From Tubulanus polymorphus (lineage: Eukaryota; Nemertea; Palaeonemertea; Tubulaniformes; Tubulanidae): a stretch of DNA of 64,000 nt. The notes under the pieces were generated by a model. That model was not told the DNA's origin and ran no database searches. It was given only the letters and a program-made list of their open reading frames with translations. Made by a program: the position numbers and the translations under genes. Location: assembly GCF_964204645.1 (NCBI RefSeq), contig NC_134029.1, forward strand, positions 11,954,850 to 12,018,849, given 5' to 3'. The stretch's first letter is position 1. Each line of letters begins with the position of its first letter. Of the stretch, positions 40,301-52,800 are shown one piece after another.

Positions 40301-41166
40301 CATTATTTTGGTTTTATCGCCCACGACAATTCATTAGTTTGGTTTTGTCGCCTGCGACAATTCATTATTTTGGTTTTATCGCCCACGACAATTCATTAGT
40401 TTGGTTTTGTCGCCCGCGACAATTGAATATTTTGGTTTTATCGCCTGCGACAATTCATTATTTTGGTTTTATCGCCCACGACAATTCATTAGTTTGGTTT
40501 TATCGCCTGCGACAATTCATTATTTTGGTTTTATCGCCCACGACAATTCATTAGTTTGGTTTTGTCGCCCGCGACAATTGAATATTTTGGTTTTATCGCC
40601 CGCGACAATTCATTATTTTGGTTTTATCGCCCGCGACAATTCATTATTCTGGTTTTATCACCCGCGACAAAACAATATTTTGGTTTTGTCGCCCTCGACA
40701 ATTCAATATTTTGGTTTTATCGCCCGCGACAATTCATTATTTTGGTTTTGTCGCACGCGACAATAGCGACAATTCAAGATTGCGACAATTGCGACAATTC
40801 AACCGCCCGCGGTTTTGGTTTTATCGCCCGCGACAATTCATTTTTTGGATTTGTCGCCCACGACAATTCAATATTTTGGTTTTATCGCCTGCGACAATTC
40901 ATTATTTTGGTTTTATCGCCCACGACAATTCATTAGTTTGGTTTTGTCGCCCGCGACAAATGAATATTTTGTTTTTGTCGCCCCGACAATGCATTATTTT
41001 GGTTTTATCGCCTGCGACAATTCATTATTTTGGTTTTATCGCCCGCGACAATTCATTAGTTTGGTTTTGTCGCCCGCGACAATTCATTTTTTTGGTTTTA
41101 TCGTCTGCGACAATTCAAGATTTTGGTTTTATCGCCCGCGACAATTCATTTTTTGGATTTGTCGCC
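37393..41166. repeat. Higher-order repeat copy 2 (3,774 bp marker to marker)
   Basis: It follows copy 1 in order but is 626 bases longer, with an extra block around 39,300-40,500 and the scrambled junction at 40,761-40,812 before the next marker. Confidence 0.8.
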
Positions 41167-44100
41167 CACGGCAATTCAATATTTTGGTTTTATCGCCCTC
41201 GACAATGCATTATTTTGGTTTTATCGCCCGCGACAATTCATTAGTTTGGTTTTGTCGCCCGCAACAATTGAATATTTTGTTTTTGTCGCCCGCGACAATT
41301 CATGATTTTGGTTTTATCGCCCGCGACAATTCATTATTTTGGTTTTATCGCCCGCGACAATTCATTAGTTTGGTTTTGTCGCCCGCAACAATTGAATATT
41401 TTGTTTTTGTCGCCCGCGACAATTCATGATTTTGGTTTTATCGCCCGCGACAATTCATTTTTTTGGTTTTATCGTCTGCGACAATTTATTATTTTGGTTT
41501 TATCGCCCGCGACAATTCATTTTTTTGGTTTTATCGTCCGCGACAATTCATTATTTTGGTTTTATCGCCCGCGACAATTCATTAATTTGGTTTTGTCACC
41601 CGCGACAAAACAATATTTTGGTTTTGTCGCCTGCGACAATTCAATATTTTGGTTTTATCGCCCGCGACAATTCATTATTTTGGTTTTATCGCCCGCGACA
41701 ATTCATTATTCTGGTTTTATCACCCGCGACAAAACAATATTTTGGTTTTGTCGCCCTCGACAATTCATTATTTTGGTTTTATCGCACGCGACAATAGCGA
41801 CAATTCAAGATTTTGGTTTTATCGCCCGCGACAATTCATTTTTTGGATTTGTCGCCCACGACAATTCAATATTTTGGTTTTATCGCCCGCGACAATTCAT
41901 TATTTTGGTTTTATCGCCCGCGACAATTCATTTTTTGGATTTGTCGCCCACGACAATTCAATATTTTGGTTTTATCGCCCGCGACAATTCATTATTTTGG
42001 TTTTATCGCCCGCGACAATTCATTAATTTGGTTTTGTCACCCGCGACAAAACAATATTTTGGTTTTGTCGCCCACGACAATTCAATATCTTGGTTTTATC
42101 GCCCGCGACAATTCATTATTTTGGTTTTATCGCCCGCGACAATTCATTAATTTGGTTTTATCACCGCGACAAAACAATATTTTGGTTTTGTCGCCCACGA
42201 CAATTCAATATTTTGGTTTTATCGCCCGCGACAATTCATTATTTTGGTTTTATCGCCCGCGACAATTCATTATTTTGGTTTTGTCGCACGCGACAATTCA
42301 AGATTTTGGTTTTATCGCCCGCGACAATTCATTTTTTGGATTTGTCGCCCACGACAATTCAATATTTTGGTTTTATCGCCCGCGACAATTCATTATTTTG
42401 GTTTTATCGCCCGCGACAATTTTTTTTTCTTTTTGTCGCGGTTTTGTCGCCTGCGACACTTCAATATTGTGGTTTTATCGCCTGCGACAATTTATTATTT
42501 TGGTTTTATCGCCCACGTCAATTCATTAGTTTGGTTTTGTCGCCCGCGACAATTCAATATTTTGGTTTTATCGCCCGCGACAATTCATTTTTTGGATTTG
42601 TCGCCCACGACAATTCAATATTTTGGTTTTATCGCCCGCGACAATTCATTATTTTGGTTTTATCGCCCGCGACAATTTTTTTTTCTTTTTGTCGCGGTTT
42701 TGTCGCCTGCGACACTTCAATATTGTGGTTTTATCGCCTGCGACAATTTATTATTTTGGTTTTATCGCCCACGTCAATTCATTAGTTTGGTTTTGTCGCC
42801 CGCGACAATTCAATATTTTGGTTTTATCGCCCGCGACAATTCATTATTTTGGTTTTATCGCCCGCGACAATTCATTATTTTGGTTTTGTCGCACGCGACA
42901 ATTCAAGATTTTGGTTTTATCGCCCGCGACAATTCATTTTTTGGATTTGTCGCCCACGACAATTCAATATTTTGGTTTTATCGCCCGCGACAATGCATTA
43001 TTTTGGTTTTATCGCCTGCGACAATTCATTATTTTGGTTTTATCGCCCGCGACAATTCATTAGTTTGGTTTTGTCGCCCGCGACAATTCATTTTTTTGGT
43101 TTTATCGTCTGCGACAATTCAAGATTTTGGTTTTATCGCCCGCGACAATTCATTTTTTGGATTTGTCGCCCACGACAATTCAATATTTTGGTTTTATCGC
43201 CCGCGACAATTCATTATTTTGGTTTTATCGCCCGCGACAATTCATTTTTTGGATTTGTCGCCCACGACAATTCAATATTTTGGTTTTATCGCCCGCGACA
43301 ATGCATTATTTTGGTTTTATCGCCTGCGACAATTCATTATTTTGGTTTTATCGCCCGCGACAATTCATTAGTTTGGTTTTGTCGCCCGCGACAATTCATT
43401 TTTTTGGTTTTATCGTCTGCGACAATTCAAGATTTTGGTTTTATCGCCCGCGACAATTCATTTTTTGGATTTGTCGCCCACGACAATTCAATATTTTGGT
43501 TTTATCGCCCGCGACAATTCATTATTTTGGTTTTATCGCCCGCGACAATTCATTTTTTGGATTTGTCGCCCACGACAATTCAATATTTTGGTTTTATCGC
43601 CCGCGACAATTCATTATTTTGGTTTTATCGCCCGCGACAATTCATTTTTTGGATTTGTCGCCCACGACAATTCAATATTTTGGTTTTATCGCCTGCGACA
43701 ATTCATTATTTTGGTTTTATCGCCCACGACAATTCATTAGTTTGGTTTTGTCGCCTGCGACAATTCATTATTTTGGTTTTATCGCCCACGACAATTCATT
43801 AGTTTGGTTTTGTCGCCCGCGACAATTGAATATTTTGGTTTTATCGCCTGCGACAATTCATTATTTTGGTTTTATCGCCCACGACAATTCATTAGTTTGG
43901 TTTTATCGCCTGCGACAATTCATTATTTTGGTTTTATCGCCCACGACAATTCATTAGTTTGGTTTTGTCGCCCGCGACAATTGAATATTTTGGTTTTATC
44001 GCCCGCGACAATTCATTTTTTGGATTTGTCGCCCACGACAATTCAATATTTTGGTTTTATCGCCTGCGACAATTCATTATTTTGGTTTTATCGCCCACGA

Positions 44101-45156
44101 CAATTCATTAGTTTGGTTTTGTCGCCTGCGACAATTCATTATTTTGGTTTTATCGCCCACGACAATTCATTAGTTTGGTTTTGTCGCCCGCGACAATTGA
44201 ATATTTTGGTTTTATCGCCCGCGACAATTCATTTTTTGGATTTGTCGCCCACGACAATTCAATATTTTGGTTTTATCGCCTGCGACAATTCATTATTTTG
44301 GTTTTATCGCCCACGACAATTCATTAGTTTGGTTTTGTCGCCTGCGACAATTCATTATTTTGGTTTTATCGCCCACGACAATTCATTAGTTTGGTTTTGT
44401 CGCCCGCGACAATTGAATATTTTGGTTTTATCGCCTGCGACAATTCATTATTTTGGTTTTATCGCCCACGACAATTCATTAGTTTGGTTTTATCGCCTGC
44501 GACAATTCATTATTTTGGTTTTATCGCCCACGACAATTCATTAGTTTGGTTTTGTCGCCCGCGACAATTGAATATTTTGGTTTTATCGCCCGCGACAATT
44601 CATTATTTTGGTTTTATCGCCCGCGACAATTCATTATTCTGGTTTTATCACCCGCGACAAAACAATATTTTGGTTTTGTCGCCCTCGACAATTCAATATT
44701 TTGGTTTTATCGCCCGCGACAATTCATTATTTTGGTTTTGTCGCACGCGACAATAGCGACAATTCAAGATTGCGACAATTGCGACAATTCAACCGCCCGC
44801 GGTTTTGGTTTTATCGCCCGCGACAATTCATTTTTTGGATTTGTCGCCCACGACAATTCAATATTTTGGTTTTATCGCCTGCGACAATTCATTATTTTGG
44901 TTTTATCGCCCACGACAATTCATTAGTTTGGTTTTGTCGCCCGCGACAAATGAATATTTTGTTTTTGTCGCCCCGACAATGCATTATTTTGGTTTTATCG
45001 CCTGCGACAATTCATTATTTTGGTTTTATCGCCCGCGACAATTCATTAGTTTGGTTTTGTCGCCCGCGACAATTCATTTTTTTGGTTTTATCGTCTGCGA
45101 CAATTCAAGATTTTGGTTTTATCGCCCGCGACAATTCATTTTTTGGATTTGTCGCC
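41167..45156. repeat. Higher-order repeat copy 3 (3,990 bp marker to marker)
   Basis: It matches copy 2 but is 216 bases longer. The extra length is one more seven-monomer block within 43,804-44,544 (compare 40,030-40,554). It carries the scrambled junction at 44,751. Confidence 0.8.
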
Positions 45157-48100
45157 CACGGCAATTCAATATTTTGGTTTTATCGCCCTCGACAATGCAT
45201 TATTTTGGTTTTATCGCCCGCGACAATTCATTAGTTTGGTTTTGTCGCCCGCAACAATTGAATATTTTGTTTTTGTCGCCCGCGACAATTCATGATTTTG
45301 GTTTTATCGCCCGCGACAATTCATTATTTTGGTTTTATCGCCCGCGACAATTCATTAGTTTGGTTTTGTCGCCCGCAACAATTGAATATTTTGTTTTTGT
45401 CGCCCGCGACAATTCATGATTTTGGTTTTATCGCCCGCGACAATTCATTTTTTTGGTTTTATCGTCTGCGACAATTTATTATTTTGGTTTTATCGCCCGC
45501 GACAATTCATTTTTTTGGTTTTATCGTCTGCGACAATTCATTATTTTGGTTTTATCGCCCGCGACAATTCATTAATTTGGTTTTGTCACCCGCGACAAAA
45601 CAATATTTTGGTTTTGTCGCCTGCGACAATTCAATATTTTGGTTTTATCGCCCGCGACAATTCATTATTTTGGTTTTATCGCCCGCGACAATTCATTATT
45701 CTGGTTTTATCACCCGCGACAAAACAATATTTTGGTTTTGTCGCCCTCGACAATTCATTATTTTGGTTTTATCGCACGCGACAATAGCGACAATTCAAGA
45801 TTTTGGTTTTATCGCCCGCGACAATTCATTTTTTGGATTTGTCGCCCACGACAATTCAATATTTTGGTTTTATCGCCCGCGACAATTCATTATTTTGGTT
45901 TTATCGCCCGCGACAATTCATTTTTTGGATTTGTCGCCCACGACAATTCAATATTTTGGTTTTATCGCCCGCGACAATTCATTATTTTGGTTTTATCGCC
46001 CGCGACAATTCATTAATTTGGTTTTGTCACCCGCGACAAAACAATATTTTGGTTTTGTCGCCCACGACAATTCAATATCTTGGTTTTATCGCCCGCGACA
46101 ATTCATTATTTTGGTTTTATCGCCCGCGACAATTCATTAATTTGGTTTTATCACCGCGACAAAACAATATTTTGGTTTTGTCGCCCACGACAATTCAATA
46201 TTTTGGTTTTATCGCCCGCGACAATTCATTATTTTGGTTTTATCGCCCGCGACAATTCATTATTTTGGTTTTGTCGCACGCGACAATTCAAGATTTTGGT
46301 TTTATCGCCCGCGACAATTCATTTTTTGGATTTGTCGCCCACGACAATTCAATATTTTGGTTTTATCGCCCGCGACAATTCATTATTTTGGTTTTATCGC
46401 CCGCGACAATTTTTTTTTCTTTTTGTCGCGGTTTTGTCGCCTGCGACACTTCAATATTGTGGTTTTATCGCCTGCGACAATTTATTATTTTGGTTTTATC
46501 GCCCACGTCAATTCATTAGTTTGGTTTTGTCGCCCGCGACAATTCAATATTTTGGTTTTATCGCCCGCGACAATTCATTTTTTGGATTTGTCGCCCACGA
46601 CAATTCAATATTTTGGTTTTATCGCCCGCGACAATTCATTATTTTGGTTTTATCGCCCGCGACAATTTTTTTTTCTTTTTGTCGCGGTTTTGTCGCCTGC
46701 GACACTTCAATATTGTGGTTTTATCGCCTGCGACAATTTATTATTTTGGTTTTATCGCCCACGTCAATTCATTAGTTTGGTTTTGTCGCCCGCGACAATT
46801 CAATATTTTGGTTTTATCGCCCGCGACAATTCATTATTTTGGTTTTATCGCCCGCGACAATTCATTATTTTGGTTTTGTCGCACGCGACAATTCAAGATT
46901 TTGGTTTTATCGCCCGCGACAATTCATTTTTTGGATTTGTCGCCCACGACAATTCAATATTTTGGTTTTATCGCCCGCGACAATGCATTATTTTGGTTTT
47001 ATCGCCTGCGACAATTCATTATTTTGGTTTTATCGCCCGCGACAATTCATTAGTTTGGTTTTGTCGCCCGCGACAATTCATTTTTTTGGTTTTATCGTCT
47101 GCGACAATTCAAGATTTTGGTTTTATCGCCCGCGACAATTCATTTTTTGGATTTGTCGCCCACGACAATTCAATATTTTGGTTTTATCGCCCGCGACAAT
47201 TCATTATTTTGGTTTTATCGCCCGCGACAATTCATTTTTTGGATTTGTCGCCCACGACAATTCAATATTTTGGTTTTATCGCCTGCGACAATTCATTATT
47301 TTGGTTTTATCGCCCACGACAATTCATTAGTTTGGTTTTGTCGCCTGCGACAATTCATTATTTTGGTTTTATCGCCCACGACAATTCATTAGTTTGGTTT
47401 TGTCGCCCGCGACAATTGAATATTTTGGTTTTATCGCCTGCGACAATTCATTATTTTGGTTTTATCGCCCACGACAATTCATTAGTTTGGTTTTATCGCC
47501 TGCGACAATTCATTATTTTGGTTTTATCGCCCACGACAATTCATTAGTTTGGTTTTGTCGCCCGCGACAATTGAATATTTTGGTTTTATCGCCCGCGACA
47601 ATTCATTTTTTGGATTTGTCGCCCACGACAATTCAATATTTTGGTTTTATCGCCTGCGACAATTCATTATTTTGGTTTTATCGCCCACGACAATTCATTA
47701 GTTTGGTTTTGTCGCCTGCGACAATTCATTATTTTGGTTTTATCGCCCACGACAATTCATTAGTTTGGTTTTGTCGCCCGCGACAATTGAATATTTTGGT
47801 TTTATCGCCTGCGACAATTCATTATTTTGGTTTTATCGCCCACGACAATTCATTAGTTTGGTTTTATCGCCTGCGACAATTCATTATTTTGGTTTTATCG
47901 CCCACGACAATTCATTAGTTTGGTTTTGTCGCCCGCGACAATTGAATATTTTGGTTTTATCGCCCGCGACAATTCATTATTTTGGTTTTATCGCCCGCGA
48001 CAATTCATTATTCTGGTTTTATCACCCGCGACAAAACAATATTTTGGTTTTGTCGCCCTCGACAATTCAATATTTTGGTTTTATCGCCCGCGACAATTCA

Positions 48101-49832
48101 TTATTTTGGTTTTGTCGCACGCGACAATAGCGACAATTCAAGATTGCGACAATTGCGACAATTCAACCGCCCGCGGTTTTGGTTTTATCGCCCGCGACAA
48201 TTCATTTTTTGGATTTGTCGCCCACGACAATTCAATATTTTGGTTTTATCGCCTGCGACAATTCATTATTTTGGTTTTATCGCCCACGACAATTCATTAG
48301 TTTGGTTTTGTCGCCCGCGACAATTGAATATTTTGTTTTTGTCGCCCCGACAATGCATTATTTTGGTTTTATCGCCTGCGACAATTCATTATTTTGGTTT
48401 TATCGCCCGCGACAATTCATTAGTTTGGTTTTGTCGCCCGCGACAATTCATTTTTTTGGTTTTATCGTCTGCGACAATTCAAGATTTTGGTTTTATCGCC
48501 CGCGACAATTCATTTTTTGGATTTGTCGCCCACGACAATTCAATATTTTGGTTTTATCGCCCGCGACAATTCATTATTTTGGTTTTATCGCCCGCGACAA
48601 TTTTTTTTTCTTTTTGTCGCGGTTTTGTCGCCTGCGACACTTCAATATTGTGGTTTTATCGCCTGCGACAATTTATTATTTTGGTTTTATCGCCCACGTC
48701 AATTCATTAGTTTGGTTTTGTCGCCCGCGACAATTCAATATTTTGGTTTTATCGCCCGCGACAATTCATTATTTTGGTTTTATCGCCCGCGACAATTCAT
48801 TATTTTGGTTTTGTCGCACGCGACAATTCAAGATTTTGGTTTTATCGCCCGCGACAATTCATTTTTTGGATTTGTCGCCCACGACAATTCAATATTTTGG
48901 TTTTATCGCCCGCGACAATGCATTATTTTGGTTTTATCGCCTGCGACAATTCATTATTTTGGTTTTATCGCCCGCGACAATTCATTAGTTTGGTTTTGTC
49001 GCCCGCGACAATTCATTTTTTTGGTTTTATCGTCTGCGACAATTCAAGATTTTGGTTTTATCGCCCGCGACAATTCATTTTTTGGATTTGTCGCCCACGA
49101 CAATTCAATATTTTGGTTTTATCGCCCGCGACAATTCATTATTTTGGTTTTATCGCCCGCGACAATTCATTTTTTGGATTTGTCGCCCACGACAATTCAA
49201 TATTTTGGTTTTATCGCCTGCGACAATTCATTATTTTGGTTTTATCGCCCACGACAATTCATTAGTTTGGTTTTGTCGCCCGCGACAATTGAATATTTTG
49301 GTTTTATCGCCCGCGACAATTCATTATTTTGGTTTTATCGCCCGCGACAATTCATTATTCTGGTTTTATCACCCGCGACAAAACAATATTTTGGTTTTGT
49401 CGCCCTCGACAATTCAATATTTTGGTTTTATCGCCCGCGACAATTCATTATTTTGGTTTTGTCGCACGCGACAATAGCGACAATTCAAGATTGCGACAAT
49501 TGCGACAATTCAACCGCCCGCGGTTTTGGTTTTATCGCCCGCGACAATTCATTTTTTGGATTTGTCGCCCACGACAATTCAATATTTTGGTTTTATCGCC
49601 TGCGACAATTCATTATTTTGGTTTTATCGCCCACGACAATTCATTAGTTTGGTTTTGTCGCCCGCGACAATTGAATATTTTGTTTTTGTCGCCCCGACAA
49701 TTCATGATTTTGGATTTGTCGCCTGCGACAATTCAATATTTTGGTTTTATCGCCAGCGACAATTCATTATTTTGGTTTTATCGCCCGCGACAATTCATTA
49801 TTTTGGTTTTATCGCCCGCGACAATTCATTAA
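45157..49832. repeat. Higher-order repeat copy 4 and partial copy, end of the left domain
   Basis: Starting from the marker at 45,157 the order matches copies 1-3 (for example 46,234-47,547 matches 35,322-36,635). Two scrambled junctions follow at 48,125 and 49,472, only 1,347 bases apart, so the last unit is truncated or internally deleted. Confidence 0.7.
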
Positions 49833-52800
49833 TTTGGTTTTGTCACCCGTGACAAAACAATATTTTGGTTTTGTCGCCCACGACAATTCAATATTTTGGT
49901 TTTATCGCCCGAGACAATTCATTATTTTGTTTTTATCGTCGGGACAATTCATTAATTTGGTTTTATCACCCGCGACAAAACAATATTTTGGTTTTGTCGC
50001 CCACGACAATTCAATATTTTGGTTTTATCGCCCGAGACAATTCATTATTTTGGTTTTATCGCCCGGGACAATTCAATATTTTGGTTTTATCGCCCGCGAC
50101 AATTCATTATTTTGGTTTTATCGCCCGCGACAATTTTTTTTCTTTTTGTCGCGGTTTTATCGCCTGCGACACTTCAATATTTTGGTTTTATCGCCTGCGA
50201 CAATTCATTATTTTGGTTTTATCGCCCGCGACAATTCATTAGTTTGGTTTTGTCGCCCGCGACAATTGAATATTTTGTTTTTGTCGCCCGCGACAATTCA
50301 TGATTTTGGATTTGTCGCCCGCGACAATTCAATATTTTGGTTTTATCGCCAGCGACAATTCATTATTTTGGTTTTGTCGCCCGCGACAATTGAATATTTT
50401 GTTTTTGTCGCCCGCGACAATTCATGATTTTGGATTTGTCGCCCGCGACAATTCAATATTTTGGTTTTATCGCCAGCGACAATTCATTATTTTGGTTTTA
50501 TCGCCCGCGACAATTCATTATTTTGGTTTTATCGCCCGCGACAATTCATTAATTTGGTTTTATCGCCCGCGACAATTCATTATTTTGGTTTTATCGCCCG
50601 CGACAATTCATTAATTTGGTTTTGTCACCCGCGACAAAACAATATTTTGGTTTTGTCGCCCACGACAATTCAATATTTTGGTTTTATCGCCCGCGACAAT
50701 TCATTATTTTGGTTTTATCGCCCGCGACAATTCATTAATTTGGTTTTATCACCGCGACAAATCAATATTTTGGTTTTGTCGCCCACGACAATTCAATATT
50801 TTGGTTTTGTCGCCCACGACAATTCAATATTTTGGTTTTATCGCCCGCGACAATTCATTATTTTGGTTTTATCGCCCGCGACAATTCATTAATTTGGTTT
50901 TATCACCGCGACAAAACAATATTTTGGTTTTGTCGCCCACGACAATTCGATATTTTGGTTTTATCGCCCGCGACAATTCATTATTTTGGTTTTATCGCCC
51001 GCGACAATTCATTTTTTTGGTTTTATCGTCTGCGACAATTCATTATTTTGGTTTTATCGCCCGCGACAATTCATTAATTTGGTTTTGTCACCCGCGACAA
51101 AACAATATTTTGGTTTTATCGCCCGCGACAATTTTTTTTTCTTTTTGTCGCGGTTTTGTCGCCTGCGACACTTCAATATTTTGGTTTTATCGCCTGCGAC
51201 AATTCATTATTTTGGTTTTATCGCCCACGACAATTCATTAGTTTGGTTTTGTCGCCCGCGACAATTGAATATTTTGTTTTTGTCGCCCCGACAATTCATG
51301 ATTTTGGATTTGACGCCCCCGACAATTCATTATTTTGGTTTTATCGCCCGCGACAATTCATTATTTTGGTTTTATCGCCCGCGACAATTCATTAATTTGG
51401 TTTTGTCACCCGCGACAAAACAATATTTTGGTTTTGTCGCCCACGACAATTCAATATTTTGGTTTTATCGCCCGCGACAATTCATTATTTTGGTTTTATC
51501 GCCCGCGACAATTCATTAATTTGGTTTTATCACCGCGACAAAACAATATTTTGGTTTTGTCGCCCACGACAATTCGATATTTTGGTTTTATCGCCCGCGA
51601 CAATTCATTATTTTGGTTTTATCGCCCGCGACAATTCATTATTTTGGTTTTGTCGCACGCGACAATTCAAGATTTTGGTCTTATCGCCCGCGACAATTCA
51701 TTTTTTGGATTTGTCGCCCACGACAATTCAATATTTTGGTTTTATCGCCCGCGACAATTCATTATTTTGGTTTTATCGCCCGCGACAATTTTTCTTTCTT
51801 TTTGTCACGGTTTTATCGCCTGCGACACTTCAATATTTTGGTTTTATCGCCTGCGACAATTCATTATTTTGGTTTTATCGCCCGTGACAATTCATTAGTT
51901 TGGTTTTGTCGCCCGCGACAATTGAATATTTTGTTTTTGTCGCCCGCGACAATTCATGATTTTGGTTTTATCGCCCGCGACAATTCATTTTTTTGGTTTT
52001 ATCGTCTGCGACAATTTATTATTTTGGTTTTATCGCCCGCGACAATTCATTATTTTGGTTTTATCGCCCGCGACAATTTTTTTTTTTTTTTGTCACGGTT
52101 TTATCGCCTGCGACACTTCAATATTTTGGTTTTATCGCCCGCGACAATTCATTATTTTGGTTTTATCGCCCGCGACAATTCATTAGTTTGGTTTTGTCGC
52201 CCGCGACAATTGAATATTTTGTTTTTGTCGCCCGCGACAATTCATGATTTTGGTTTTATCGCCCGCGACAATTCATTTTTTTGGTTTTATCGTCTGCGAC
52301 AATTTATTATTTTGGTTTTATCGCCCGCGACAATTCATTTTTTTGGTTTTATCGTCTGCGACAATTCATTATTTTGGTTTTATCGCCCGCGACAATTCAT
52401 TAATTTGGTTTTGTCACCCGCGACAAAACAATATTTTGGTTTTGTCGCCTGCGACAATTCATTTTTTTGGTTTTATCGTCTGCGACAATTTATTATTTTG
52501 GTTTTATCGCCCGCGACAATTCATTTTTTTGGTTTTATCGTCTGCGACAATTCATTATTTTGGTTTTATCGCCCGCGACAATTCATTAATTTGGTTTTGT
52601 CACCCGCGACAAAACAATATTTTGGTTTTGTCGCCTGCGACAATTCATTTTTTTGGTTTTATCGTCTGCGACAATTTATTATTTTGGTTTTATCGCCCGC
52701 GACAATTCATTTTTTTGGTTTTATCGTCTGCGACAATTCATTATTTTGGTTTTATCGCCCGCGACAATTCATTTTTTGGATTTGTCGCCCACGACAATTC

